Of a DNA stretch of 64,000 bases, positions 1 through 13,439 are shown piece after piece. The notes under the pieces were generated by a model. It was not told the origin of the DNA and searched no databases. It worked only from the letters and a program-made list of their open reading frames with translations. Positions within the stretch are counted from its first letter, which is position 1, and every line of letters starts with the position of its first letter. A program made the translations under genes and the position numbers. This DNA comes from Flaccisagitta enflata (Eukaryota; Chaetognatha; Sagittoidea; Aphragmophora). The stretch lies in the NCBI GenBank assembly GCA_965153355.1, contig OZ231128.1, positions 15,500,001 to 15,564,000 on the forward strand, read 5' to 3'.

Positions 1-1843
1 TGGATACGGCCGCACATTTGACACGTAGGTTTGTTGTTACAGTATTTGGCAGTATGTCCCTTCTCGAGACAATGATAACAAAGGTCGCGCTTCGATAGAA
101 TATCCACCCTTGAATTGACAGAGACGTCCATTAAAATGGGGCATTGAGACGTCGCATGAGAATGGCCACAAATCTCGCAGAGTCCGTCTGGCCGCTGTTG
201 GTCGCGCATGGTGGAATCTTTGTCGGGTGGCGCCTGATACCTTTTGATAATTGCCCATCGTGACACCAATTCTACCAAATTATGGTAGTTATAATCCCCC
301 CGGCCATCTTGTTTTGATTCAAAGTCCTCCGTCCAAAATTTGTCAGCGAGATGAGGGATCCGGTTATTGAGAATGTCACAAATTCTGTTGTCTCTATGAC
401 ACATCTCTTCCTCTCCACACACCCTCGCAATCTTTTCAACCTTCAACAACTCCGCATATAGGAGAAAGTGGGCCTTGTAATCATGCGTCGGGATTGGAGG
501 AGCGGATGCGATTCCATCAAGCAGGGCGCCCACCATGCTTAACTCCCCTTGGAATATCATGTCCATCCGTTCGAAACACTTCTCCAATTCAAAGGCGGCA
601 GTCTCTGCTGTCACACCAAGTGTCACCGTCATGATGACATCAGCTGCAGGGCCACTAAACCAATGTGGTAACTCCAAAAGCATGTCCATTTCCGTTATTC
701 CCTTATTATTTGCCGCCTCCAAAATCTCCGTTTCAGAATAATGTAATCCGTGGGCGTCAAAGATGTATGCGGTGTCCTTGGCCGTGCCTTTTCCAAATTC
801 TTGTAGCCGATTTCTCGCCATCGAATGAAATTGTCCGCATGGGATGCCGCAAGAAATTTTTCAATAGCACCATCTGACAAGGGCTGATGAGCTAAACCCT
901 GTCGAGCTGCTTGGGCACCCATTTGACGCCGCGTTAACGAAGATGGAGGAGGAGGAGGAGAACGATTGGAATAATGGCGATGGATTTGTGTCGTCTGAGG
1001 TTTACGGTAATCTGTGTCTGTCGGGCGTTCCTGGGGTGGTTGCTGATGTCGTTGACCACCGCCGACTCCTTCCGACCGCTCATGATCTCCACCCACCTGC
1101 CGGACGACCTCACCATCACCATTCGCAGCTCTAGCAATCCAATCCCCTTTGACTTGACATTGCTGCTGATGATGTTGTTGACGAGCCTGTTGAAACACTG
1201 GTGGTTGTTGATGGTGCTGTTGGAGCTGCTCGTGTACCGGCCCCTGCGTTGTTCCATCCATGGAGGAATGATGCGTCGGCCTAACATCTCGCCGCTCTAG
1301 CGCTCCACCTAATCCACCCCGATTCAGGTCATTCAAACTCACGCGTTGCAATGTCTCATCAACCGCTTCCGTATCAACCCCCAGCTTATGAGGGGCACGT
1401 TGGCGATATTTAAGGATCTCCTCTGTTGTTGGGAAATTGTCGGAGTACAAGTCTGTTGCGAAAAATCTCATCTTTGTCCATTTGCTGCGCACAGTTTTCA
1501 GGCTATTTGCAGAGTACGTCCACAAGTCGTATGCATCGTCAAGTTCACCCAATTTCGAAATGTCGTTGGTTTTGGTGAGGTAACGATAGACAATTCCTTG
1601 AAGAACGTCGCGCGCAAAATCTGAATCTGCAGCTGCCATTTCATCGTCGGGGTTGATGGCCGCGTAATTGAAGGCCATTTGAGCCTCATTTAAGGCTGCT
1701 ACCACATTTGCCCGCATCTCGCGCAACTCGATGACACGTTCATGTTGGCAACCCGCAAAGTACGATACCATAGATGAGATTGAGGTGTCGTGCACACCCC
1801 TCTCAGCCATTGTCGCTGATGGAACAGACATTTTAATGTCCAA
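1..1843 (-). pseudogene. BEL/Pao gag, 5' part, frameshifted and cut by window edge
   Basis: Gag of a BEL/Pao LTR retrotransposon, the structural protein that packages element RNA. The ATG at 1843 opens a 382-codon frame: an N-terminal region containing KMRFF (also near the N terminus of the 55-kb copy), a Gln/His-rich linker, then a conserved block containing LEKARP and DYIILKR. The frame stops at 695. The reading continues in another frame from about 730 to position 1 with a capsid-like block (MDMLLELPHWF, HLADKFW) and two zinc knuckles at about 20-165: CEICGHSHATSQC and a canonical C-x2-C-x4-H-x4-C (CYHCLEKGHTAKYC), followed by another CxxC. The same motifs occur in the same order in the gag at 52-55.6 kb. 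The switch near 725-735 fits one lost base (decay or assembly error). Protease and pol would lie left of the window. Confidence 0.85.
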
Positions 1844-2480
1844 AGGAATCTGGCGCGATAACGTTTTTTGAGTCCATTTTGCTTGGACGTAATCACTTGC
1901 TTAATCTACGTCGAAATTCAGCGTCAGTTAAGCCTCACCCGTCGGTTTTTAGCACGCTAAAAAAATGATCAGGTTTGCTACCACCGACCATGTCAAAGTT
2001 CAGCGTCAGTTAAGCATCACCCGTCGGTTTCCAGCACGCAATAAAAAACAGGTTCGCTACCACAGACGCCAAATGCACTTGGGGAAAAGCACAATGTATC
2101 TCGACGTTAAAAGGACGATTTGTCGACGCGTAAATTCTCTCATTGACATCATGTCCCGGCGCCCCGGCGCCATAGGCCGTCACGTAGCATGACAGCACCC
2201 CGGGTCAGGGCAGGGGACACGAATAGACGAGTGAAGACGGCGTCGATTTTTTAATTTATTTTACTGTGAGTTTGCGACATGGTTTCTGCCGCCAGTTCAC
2301 GCTTTTAGCGATTGCTCATCTATTTAGCTGAGCGTGAACACGTCCTTTTTCTGCCTAATTTGCATGTTGAGGCGTGTGGGAAATGAGAACTTCCATTGTA
2401 ATTCTACATCGCCGCCAATGTGTCTATTTTGTTTTAAGTAAAATAAATTAATGAAAGTTTGCCACCACACCTCTCACAAA
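1844..2480 (-). repeat. Probable 5' leader/LTR of the left BEL/Pao copy
   Basis: The 640 bases upstream of the gag ATG hold no open frame. On the minus strand a TGTGAGAGG start near 2478 would suit a TG-type LTR end, and a GC-rich block with CGCCGG lies at 2150-2210. A tandem duplication of about 80 bp (1918-1996 and 1998-2070, both with TTCAGCGTCAGTTAAGC) sits in the leader. There is no second LTR in the window, so the LTR boundary and primer-binding site cannot be fixed. A TGGTAGC string follows each duplicated unit on the minus strand and is one possible priming site. Confidence 0.4.
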
Positions 2481-2757
2481 AAGGCTCTAAATTGAGAAAG
2501 AAAAAAGGAAAAAATTAATACATGACCCCACAGTTGAGACAATACGAGACCAAAACGATAAAAACGACGCAATAACGATAAAACGACGCGAAAACGATAA
2601 AAATACAAGGAAAAAAATGATAAAAAACGCGCACATATTTCCAGCAGCGAAGCATCGATAAAGAATAAAATCAACTCCGTAAGACTACGGACGGGAAAAA
2701 TCAAAAAGGGCAATGCATGCGACAAAAAATAGAAACAAAAAACAAAAGACGCATTTC

Positions 2758-2809
<52 letters not shown>

Positions 2810-2975
2810 TTTCATTCAAGTCCTTCTCTCTCTCTCTCCTATTTTCATTCAAGTCCTTCTTTCTCTATGCATTAGTCAAGGGATCCGGGAATCTGTCCCT
2901 TTCATAACAATAACTGATACCATATTTGCGTGCAGGAATATTCAGATTGAGGTTCGGTTTCCTCCTATGTTCCCA

Positions 2976-3072
<97 letters not shown>

Positions 3073-3243
3073 TCTACCCACTCACTTTTTTCGTCTTGTG
3101 CTAGCTGGAACAAATTCTGCCATTATTTTGGGAGATTTCTATCGGCTGCTCATCTGTTATTTTCTCCTCTTTCTTTATCCCTCTCTATTTTTTTCTCTTT
3201 GCTCTTTTCTTTCCTCCATTCTTACTTTCATGTCTCTATTTTA
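2481..3243. repeat. (CT)n microsatellites in non-coding DNA
   Basis: Contains (CT)n at 2763-2805 and 2979-3069. A short duplicated unit (TTTTCATTCAAGTCCTTC) lies between them at 2808-2858. No coding frame other than repeat-encoded Leu-Ser or Arg-Glu runs. Confidence 0.9.
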
Positions 3244-3483
3244 AGTTGTGGACAAGTAACTCTATAAGGGGCTTTGTCCGTCCGTTGGACCGTCCATCGG
3301 TCCATTGGTCAGTTTGTCCGCGGTGATCGAGTCAAAAGGGGTAAAAACACGGATTTATGATGCTGCAATAATAATTGTCTCTATGTGTGTGAGTGAACAT
3401 GGCATGGGGTGGGGGAGAATATGATAGCCTTTGACAGGGGGTTGCATGCCCCTGCCCATCCATTCGCAACAATATTATGAACC
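3244..3483 (-). mobile_element. Hairpin element, family B (degenerate)
   Basis: Read on the plus strand it starts with a decayed hairpin AGTTGTG-GACA-AGTAACT, then CTATAAGGGGCTTTGTCCGTC and a GTCC-rich core. It ends in TGCCCCTGCCCATCC and TTCGCAACAATATTATG, the conserved opposite end of family B. A second remnant (GCGGACACACCACTCTACAC) follows at 3483. No ORF. Confidence 0.6.
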
Positions 3484-4027
3484 GCGGACACACCACTCTA
3501 CACATTCGGTCGATCTGTTAATCCGTTGGTCTGTCAATTGGGAACACTTTTTGTCTTTTAGGTGTAATACTGCTGTTCTAAAGTTTCGTTATACTGAAGT
3601 ACTACTCCTGAGTCTCCTGTACAACAGTCCGCGACGTTTCCCCTTATTTGGGCATATTTCTTTTTACCTTTCTACAGTGGGAACCCGTTTCAACGACATT
3701 GAATGGACTAGGGAATTTTGGCCGTTAAATCCCAATGTTGTTAAATCTGATTGCAAATTTTCTTCAATCACTTGATCTAAACAAATTTACAGGGCAATAA
3801 AGGCTTGTGTCAGTTCCCAATTGGTTGTTACAGTTAGTATTTGAGCATTTGCGCAATTGTCCAATCGTCATACAGACAGAAAGACAGATGTTTGGACAAA
3901 CAGATAGAAAGTATACAGAGAGTGACAAAATAGCACATTTTTTTGTTTGTAGATTTTTTTCCTGGTGTATTTTTCAATTATTTTTTAATTTTCTTACTTA
4001 CTTTTATGTTTTAAGATCTTAGTTTTC
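3484..4027. other. No gene seen
   Basis: AT-rich spacer, apart from short GTCTGT-type runs. Open frames lack codon bias or recognisable motifs. Confidence 0.6.
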
Positions 4028-4182
4028 AGTCACGGACACGTGACTCTACACCTTGCCGTGTTGGTTGGTCCGTTGGTCCATCCCTTTTCCGTCGGCAACA
4101 TTTTTGAAATGCGAGCGGAAATTGTCTAAACGCCCCTGCCAAACCATCCATGACTGTCCTGCCATGTATCCGGCCTTGTTTT
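4028..4182 (-). mobile_element. Hairpin element, family D, full length
   Basis: The hairpin AGTCACG-GACA-CGTGACT lies at 4028-4045 and is followed by CTACACCTTGCCGTG and GTCC-type repeats. The far end, near 4182, is the reverse complement of CAAGGCCGGATACATGG. The stem is GTCACG/CGTGAC here but GTCGCG/CGCGAC in most D copies, a paired change. Confidence 0.7.
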
Positions 4183-4610
4183 TCAAACATTATTCATTAA
4201 TTCTAAAACAAATCAAAGCTTAAACAAAAAATTTAGGTGAAATAATATTACTATATAACAGAATGAAAATGCTAATGTCCCAAAATGAAAAATTATGTAA
4301 GGGGCTACCATGTAATTGTTCTAATAAGTCCAAACTTTGGTGAAATATGATTTACGCTGTCACCGTATAATTCTAACAAGTATAACAAATATAATCTTTG
4401 AGGTTTTTTTATGAGCGTTAGGAATTGCCACTACAGGTTTGGCTTTTAAATCATGTGTCCCTAAATCAGGTAAAAATCCGCCTTTAAAAATTTGGGACCA
4501 AAAAAACCATGATGTTAATTCCGAAATGTCTTTAAATCAGGTGACGAAAAGGCCACTGTCCACTGTGCTTACTTCTTGCTATCATTTTCTCTCTCCATAG
4601 TTTTTCTCTA
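4183..4610. other. AT-rich spacer, nothing identified
   Basis: No open frame of note, no dispersed repeat recognised. Confidence 0.6.
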
Positions 4611-5580
<970 letters not shown>

Positions 5581-5744
5581 TTTTGTCAAGATTCATTTTT
5601 CTGTTTCGTATTCTGGAGTACTTCTGGTAATATTGATTCATTTGTCTGGCCATGCCGTTACGTAGCCATGATATGTGGAACGAAACTAAATCTAGGCGCT
5701 TTGACCTAGATTAAATTGACAATGAAGCAATTATCAAATACCCA

Positions 5745-6135
5745 TGTACGATGCGCCGCATTGAAAGAAACCTCTGTAAACAGCATTTTATTGCGCTAAA
5801 ATTGATTTTTCAAACCAAATACGGATGAATACTTTGCTCATGCGCTAGTAGCTGATGGATTCGCCTTCAGCTAGGATGACGGGCTCCCTACGACGTGGCA
5901 TCGAGGCAAACAAGTTGGCAAGGTAGTCGGCGCGGCGGTGAGGCGGCACCAAACTATATTTATATAAGTAACTATGGCAAAGGAAACTTAGCATTGTTAG
6001 TGTCTGCTTAACTATCGGCCTGAGACACACACAAAAAAAACCATGCCTGGTTGAAAGCTCTGCAAAAAAAAAATCTTCCGTCGCTGGTCATTGTAGCTTT
6101 AATTGTTTAGAAATGGCTTAGGTTTGAAGAAAAAA
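5745..6135 (+). repeat. Dispersed repeat R1, copy 1
   Basis: About 390 bp aligned by eye with 16935-17318: shared strings are TGCGCCGCATT, GTAAACAGCATTTT, TTGCGCTAAAATTGATTTT, GGCCTGAGACACA and TTTAGAAATG. No ORF. Both copies follow a (CT)n array, at 200 bp and 10 bp distance. Confidence 0.75.
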
Positions 6136-6680
6136 TTCACTGATTGAAAAACATACCGATTCTTTTAATATATGAGAGGAATATATCCATGATTGATTCA
6201 CCAATCTGAATCACAGGAAAACTAATGTCACGAATTGTGAACATTTTTCTTAAAGACTTATAGTTATAGTCCTAAGCCGATTCCCGGAACGTACCATTAC
6301 CAGCGATGTATGGCAGCTTTGAGCCGAGGGACTTCACAGCCAATTCCAAGCACCACAGCAAATCTAAGCACAACAGCCTTTTAACTGATATTCTATGATT
6401 CCTATGCTTTCTAAGCCAATAATAGACGAAAAGTAACGAATAAAAGAATCATTCTCATCGAGATGGTTGTTACTTCATCCAGGAATTCTGTTTTAAATTG
6501 ATTCACACAGTTTAGTGTTTTATGCAAAAAAGTATCGAAAAAACTGTATAGCAGGTAAGTAGGTAGGTAGTCAGGTAGCATACGAATTATCAACACATAT
6601 CAATCAAGCCCCTACCTCATTTTGTTTTGCGAACTTGTTTATTATTTACCCCATAGGATCTAATTCAATAAAAAAATTTC
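6136..6680. other. No gene seen
   Basis: AT-rich sequence without coding motifs or recognised repeats. A short TAGG-type run is at 6555-6580. Confidence 0.6.
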
Positions 6681-6957
<277 letters not shown>

Positions 6958-7619
6958 CTTCCTTCAATCTTTTTTTCACACAACATTTTCAAGCCCGACA
7001 AGCATTCAAGCCCGACGGCAGGGACGTCATGTGATGTCCCTGAGGTCCCTTGCCATACATCGCTGACCATTACCATATTGTTTTGTAATCAATTATTTTT
7101 GTCTGTTACATCGTGCTATGTCTCTCAGTTTTTTTTTTCGCTCCATCGCTCTGTTTGACACACTAAAGACTTTTTTGGCATCTACAGGTGGTTTTTGGGC
7201 AGCGGCCCCGAAGGGAATGAAGTCCTGTAGAACACAGGGGACTTTCGTTCATCCGTCCGTCCATCCATTCGCCCCCCCCCCCGGCCCTCTCAGGCCTGAA
7301 ATCTGCCCTCCCAGGCCTGAAATCTGCCTTCTCAGGCCTTGAATCTGCCCTCTCAGGCCTGAACTTTGCTCTCTCAGGCGTGAAACCTGTCCTCTCAGGC
7401 CTTAAGTCTGCCCTCTCAGGCCTGAAATCTGCCCACTCAGCTCGGGAGTTTAATGCTGGCGAGAATTCTTAGAATTAATGCTACCAAGAATTGGGGATTT
7501 TCACGCTACCGAGAATTCTCGGTAGCGTTAAAATGGTAAGAGAAATTTGATTCTTGCTATTGAGAATTTGTTCATCTTTTTCTCTGCCCTTCCTCCTGCT
7601 TTTTTTTCTTTTCCTTTTC

Positions 7620-7733
<114 letters not shown>

Positions 7734-8279
7734 CTTTTTTTTTCTTTTTCTTTTTCTTTTCTTTTTCTTTCATTTTTTTTTTTTCATTTTTTTTTATTTT
7801 TTTTTAATTTCTATTGTTCTTTCTTTTTTAATTTCTATGTTTTGTTTTTCTTTTTTTCTCTCCTTCTTTTTTCTTTCGCGCTTTCTCTCTTTCCTTCAAT
7901 CTTCCTCTTTTCCTCTCTTTTTTTCTTTCTTTTCTTTTTTGTATTTTATTTATCTTTTTTTCTTCTTTATTTTTTTTTTCTTTTTGTCTTTGTTCCTTCT
8001 TTGCTTCCTTCCATTCTTCCTTTTTGTTTCCTTTCTGTTTTTTTTTTTCTTCCTCCCTCCCTTCCTTTTTTTCCTTTTTTTTCTTTTTTTTTTCTTTCTC
8101 TATTTTTTCTTTTTTTATTCATTCTTTCTTTTTTTCTTTTTCTTTTTTTTTAATATCTTTTTCATCTCTTTATTTGAGTGTAATATGTCTTTTCATTAGT
8201 GCAAAAAAAAAAAAATCAAAGAGCGAAATAATTCTAATTCAAGACAAAAATTAACAATTGAAAAAACAAATTAACTGGC

Positions 8280-8641
8280 TTTGAAGATAATGGCATTCGC
8301 AATATAATCATCAAATATATTTATGAAAAAATGTTTTTGACAATGAAAATCATAAATGTAAACATGAAAAAAAAAATCATTGAAAATTCTTTCTGATCAG
8401 AAAGAAAAGGTGAAATTACTTGTAAATAAATGGAATCTATCCTAAAAATATTGATAACAAAGATGAAATGAAAAAGATTTGACAAAAAAATCTATAAAAC
8501 TTTATTCGATGAAAAAATATTTTCTATGAAAAACTTGTTTGAGAAATGATATCAATTAATCCGGGAAAAATTCATCCTAATATTTTCATCTTTTTTTTTT
8601 AAGGCGGTCTGTCCCACTGGAAACTTGTTCATTAAACTAAC

Positions 8642-8675
<34 letters not shown>

Positions 8676-9195
8676 AAATTTATTCTCAATAACAACTATT
8701 TTTTAAAATAATTATCATAACTGAGAATTGACATTAATGCTATGGAGAATTCTCTTTGAAGATAATGGCATTCGCAAAATAATCATCAAATATATTTATG
8801 AAAAAATGTTTTTGACAATGAAAATCATAAATGTAAACATGAAAAAAAAATCATTGAAAATTCTTTCTGATCAGAAAGAAAAGGTGAAATTACTTGTAAA
8901 TAAATGGAATATATCCTAAAAATATTGATAACAAAGATGAAATGAAAAATTTTTGACAAAAAAATCTATAAAACTTTTTTTGATGAAAAAATATTTTCTA
9001 TGAAAAACTTGTTTGAGAAATGATATCAATTAATCCGGGAAAAATTCATCCTAATATTTTTTTTTAAGGCGGTCTGTCCCACTGGAAACTTGTTCATTAA
9101 ACTAACATGAGAGAGAGATTTATTCTCAGTAACAACTATTTTCTACAATAATCATCATAACTGAGAATTGACATTAATGCTATGGAGAATTCTCT
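8280..9195. repeat. Tandem duplication of a 475-bp block
   Basis: TTTGAAGATAATGGCATTCG starts at 8280 and again at 8755. The two copies agree for over 400 bp apart from small indels and the length of an internal GA run (about 16 units at 8643, 3-4 units at 9110). Each ends with CTGAGAATTGACATTAATGC. No ORF. Confidence 0.9.
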
Positions 9196-9443
9196 ATAGC
9201 ATGAAAACATCGAGATGACATCGTTAATGCTACCGAGAATTCTCGGCAGCATTACCCACTCCTCAGCTCAGGCCTGTGAGGGCAGATTTCAGGCTTGAGA
9301 GGGCAGATTTTTGGCCTGAGATGGCAGATTTCAGACCTGAGAGGGCCTGGGACCTGGGGGGATGGACGGATGGACAGACAAACGGACGAACGGACGAACG
9401 AAAGTCCCCCGTGTTCTACAGGATTTCGTCCCCCTAGGGGCGG

Positions 9444-10062
9444 TTGGCCTGATTTGCATGGTTGCTACCGTTCCTGCCCTCCTGTACGCGACTGCAGAGT
9501 CGTCTCCTCCTCCAGTCTTCCTTGGGTAGCGTTTATGCCATTTGATCAATTGCCCCTTCAAAATTTGATCAAAGCAAGCTAATCTATCGAATCTATCTAG
9601 GTAATCTATCTGATCTATGATGTATCGATCTTATCTATCTAATCTATCAAATGTATATAATCTATCTAATCTATTATGTATGCCATTCAACCAACATTCC
9701 CTCAACAACAAACCCTTAAATACGTGAGTTTCTCAACTTTGTTCATTCCAGCCCTATGCTGTCTATTTTTATCAACTGTCCTTTTTTTTCACAACACGAG
9801 TATGTCGCTTGTGTCTGAAAAGTCCGGGGCGGGGAGACTCGCTTCTTTCCCTCTAACCCTCAATCTTTTCCAATCTAAAGCACTCAGCGACTTAATGAAA
9901 TTGAAAATTCAATTTTTTCCTCCTTCATTAATCAACAAGACCAAAACTATCCTAGAACGCGGTTGAATTCACCGACCGACAAGCCCATACGGAGGGGTTT
10001 ACAGTTGTGCGTACGGGACTCAAAACCAGGCGAAAGCTATGATAGATAACTGAAATCTATTT

Positions 10063-10069
<7 letters not shown>
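9444..10069. other. Spacer with an ATCT minisatellite, no gene
   Basis: Irregular AATCTATCT units fill 9580-9675. The rest shows no coding signal. Confidence 0.6.
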
Positions 10070-10157
<88 letters not shown>

Positions 10158-10159
10158 CT

Positions 10160-10232
<73 letters not shown>

Positions 10233-10240
10233 AGACACAC
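10070..10240. repeat. (CT)n joined to (AC)n
   Basis: About 42 CT units (10070-10154) then about 31 AC units (10164-10224) and imperfect AC to 10245. Confidence 0.95.
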
Positions 10241-10570
10241 ACACAAACCGAGCCCAATTTTTGTAATGAATACATTGGTAATTTCCATGTCCTTTTGTCT
10301 TCGATCAGGAAAGAGACGAAAAAAAAAAAAAGAAAATAAAAAAGAAAAAAAGGAAGAAAAAACAGACTGGCAAGCAAACGATCATGCGACCAAGCAAACT
10401 AACTAACAAGTGATTGGGCCAACGTGACGGAGCGAGATACGCCGTCAAATAAATATTCTCTCGCTTCGATTTTCTCGTGTTTATGTGGCCGTCAGATTAT
10501 CACTGGCTTGTGCCGTCTGAATGTTTGTCGGTCGATCAATCCGTTTTTCTACATACCTGTCCTAGTTTTT

Positions 10571-10972
10571 GGGCAGCGGCCCCTAAGGACCGATGTCCTG
10601 TAGGACACAGGGAGCAAATTCCGCATGTACGTCCTTCTGTTCGTCTGTACATCCGTCCCCCCCCCCTTGCTTCCTCGTACCAGACACCTCAATCCGTATG
10701 GAAATATATGGAAAATTGACAAAAACTGAAAAATACATGAACACCCATTGCATAGTATGCCAAATGGTCGAAAAATGGAAAAATTTCCATTGAATAACAT
10801 GATTAATGGATGAAAAATGAAAAAATTGCAACAATTCCCATATGATTACATGGGAAATTGACAAAAAAATTACGAATATATGGGAAATTGACGAAAAGAA
10901 AAAATCCCATCAAATAACAAGGAAATTCAGCCCTGTGTCCCACAGGACATCAACCCTTTGGGGCCGCTGCCC
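10571..10972. mobile_element. Fold-back element FB2
   Basis: The left head GGGCAGCGGCCCC lies at 10571 with TCCTGTAGGACACAGGG and a GTCC/C-rich run. The right end carries the mirror copy CCTGTGTCCCACAGGA and GGGGCCGCTGCCC at 10972. The interior has imperfect units around TTCCATTGAATAACATG and GGGAAATTGAC, a core shared with FB6. The 5S-like module follows directly. Confidence 0.75.
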
Positions 10973-11045
10973 TGCTCACACTCAACTTTCACTTAATCAC
11001 TCTGAGCAGGACGTCGGGTACCGCTGAACATGTGCGATCCTTGGA
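10973..11045 (+). repeat. Dispersed module next to FB head, weakly 5S rRNA-like
   Basis: Reads CCTGCTCACACTC..., GAGCAGGACGTCGGGTACCGC and CCTTGGATAAC. Related copies lie at 58208-58290 (plus), 36005-36060 and 36952-37027 (minus), 12138-12200, 17430-17480 and 62950-63010. The AAGCAGGG..CGGG..TTGGATG spacing recalls internal promoter parts of 5S rRNA, but identity is too low to name it. Confidence 0.35.
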
Positions 11046-11382
<337 letters not shown>

Positions 11383-11820
11383 TTTTTTTTCCTCTATTTC
11401 TGTGTCCCCACTCAACAAATACTCTCATTCGAGTTCTCATCCTTCAGACCTACTGTTTGTGTAGCTGGTTGTGCCTCTATCTTGGTCGCCGAGTTCTGTT
11501 TGTGTGTGGACGTTGGTTGTGTGTCTCTGTATGTGTGGGGATGTGTGTTTGTGTGTGTGTGTGTCCCCACTATAGTTTTGCCTTTGCTGCTGCCTCTATC
11601 ATTTTTTTTTCTCTCTGTTGGACGACCGGTTTTTTCCACTATTACCGTCATTGTCCAGATCGGGCAACCGGGTTTCTCTTTTTCCATTATTGCTCAACAT
11701 GAAAACATGAGAGATGGGGAAAAAAGAAAAGGAAAAAAAAAGAAGAAGAAAAAAAAGACAGTCCAGGTTGAGAGAAAAAAAGAAGATTATTCCACAAAGG
11801 AAATAATAATCAGAACTTAT

Positions 11821-13140
11821 ACCAGTAATGGCGGCTGTCGCCGTAGGGAAAAAAGTCGTAAGCGTTGGTCACTTTTAATCATGCTTTTGTTTTCAGTCAC
11901 TGAAATTTTTTTTATCTGTTGGATCAACTCAAAAGCATTTGTATGTATTGATTGCACTAAAAATCAGAGAAAAGTATGACTGAGTCAAATGTGCTAGATG
12001 AGCAAAGATATTCAAAAAAATTCAACCAGATAACCACCTTTGCTCACTGATATGCTTTCTTGTATTTGCATGCTTGAATTAAAACATTAATTTTTTTATC
12101 CTATTTAAAATCAGAGAAAATAGTCGCAAAAGCGTTAGATGGTCAGCGGTACCCGTGCCCTGCCTAAGTAGTTTGGGCTTGAAGTTGAAGGGGGGAGCAG
12201 GGCAGCGGCCCCGAAGGGGTCAATAACCCATGGTTTCACACTTGTGGGGAATTTTCTCCTCCTCCTCCTCCTCCTCCAAGGCCCAAATCCTAGCCTGGAG
12301 GCTGGGACCTTGCCCTCTAAGCTGGGATTTGGACCTCGAGGTTAAGATTTTGGCCTTAAGGCTGGAATCGGGGCCTCCAGGCTAGGATTTGGGCCATGAG
12401 GCTAGGATTTGGGCCTTGAGGCTGGGATTTGGGCCTTCAGACTGGGATTTGGGCCTCAAGACTGGAATTAGGGCCTCGAGGCTGGGCTTTGAGGGGGGTA
12501 CGAAGGAGGAGGAGAAGAAGGAGGAGGAGAAAATTCCCCATATGTGTGAAACCATGGGTCATTGACCCCTTCGGGGCCGCTGCCCAAAGCAAGCTAAATG
12601 AGCTAGAATACTTAAAAACACCCTCACAGATGATCAGCTCTGCTCACTGACATGTTCTTTTTATTTGCTTGCTTAAATAAGTATGAAAATATTTATTCAT
12701 TTATTATAGTTGAAATCAGAAAGAATAGACTGAGCTAAGTGAGCTAAATGAGATAAAATGCTCAAAAACACCCTCACAGATGAGCAGCTGTGCTCATAAA
12801 CATGTTTTTTTTTTATTTGCATGCTCAAATAAACATGAACACACTCTTTTATTGATCCTACACAAAATCAGAAAAAATCGGAAAAAATTTCATTCAAATT
12901 TTTCGTAAATAAATCTTTAAAAAATCAAAGCGCGAAAAATATTTGTTGTAGAGCATTCTGCTTGGCGCCAAATGAAAGAGAATTAACAAATCTACCTACA
13001 TTAACAATTTCGTATGAGGGACCAATTGGTCAATGGAGATGCCTAACTTTCTAATAAGAAAATGAAAACCCTGTTTCTCTCGAATATGTCAAAAAGTCAA
13101 AGACTGACTTCGACTTTTTTACCGACGAGCCATCCATGAA
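11821..13140 (+). repeat. Dispersed repeat R2, copy 1, split by FB3
   Basis: Begins ACCAGTAATGGCGGCTGTCG and ends near CGACTTTTTTACCGAC. It matches the reverse complement of 24561-25415. Inside are tandem units of about 130 bp (GAGCTAAATGAG, TGCTCAAAAACACCC, TTTGCATGCT) at 11960-12115, 12590-12715 and 12720-12850. FB3 and its leader module are inserted between the first and second unit. The right part contains TTGGCGCCAA and is also found, diverged, at 21440-21600. No ORF. Confidence 0.7.
12200..12585. mobile_element. Fold-back element FB3
   Basis: Inverted ends of about 70 bp: GGGCAGCGGCCCCGAAGGGG, CAATAACCCATGGTTTCACA, then CTCCTCCTCC on the left, mirrored on the right and ending GGGGCCGCTGCCC at 12585. 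The core has about nine units of 20-21 bp related to GGCTGGGATTTGGGCCTC. It is preceded by AGTCGCAAAAGCGTTAGATG and the AGCGGTACCCG module, as is FB4. Confidence 0.8.
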
Positions 13141-13439
13141 AAAAAAAAAGAAAAAAAAAGCGGACTATAAGTACCGCAGAATCTTTCCTCTCAAATATAT
13201 CATTGTTTAGAAACTTAATCTACTGGTCTAATAGACGGTAACATGATTTTTTTAGATAAGCTGAGATGTCTCTGTAAGATCAAAAACAGAATTCTTGTGT
13301 CTGTTAAGTTGTTTTATATATTAGATTTAGAGTACGAGCAAAGAAATTCATCAACCATAAAAATCATTTTTCTTTGTTCCGTTAAGATCTTGTTGTTTTA
13401 TTCTTTTTTGCCTTTCTTTCTGTTATTCTTTTTGTCTTT
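13141..13439. other. No gene seen
   Basis: AT-rich spacer with short A and T runs. A 113-codon frame here (13243-13584) runs into repeat R3 and shows no recognisable domain. Confidence 0.55.
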
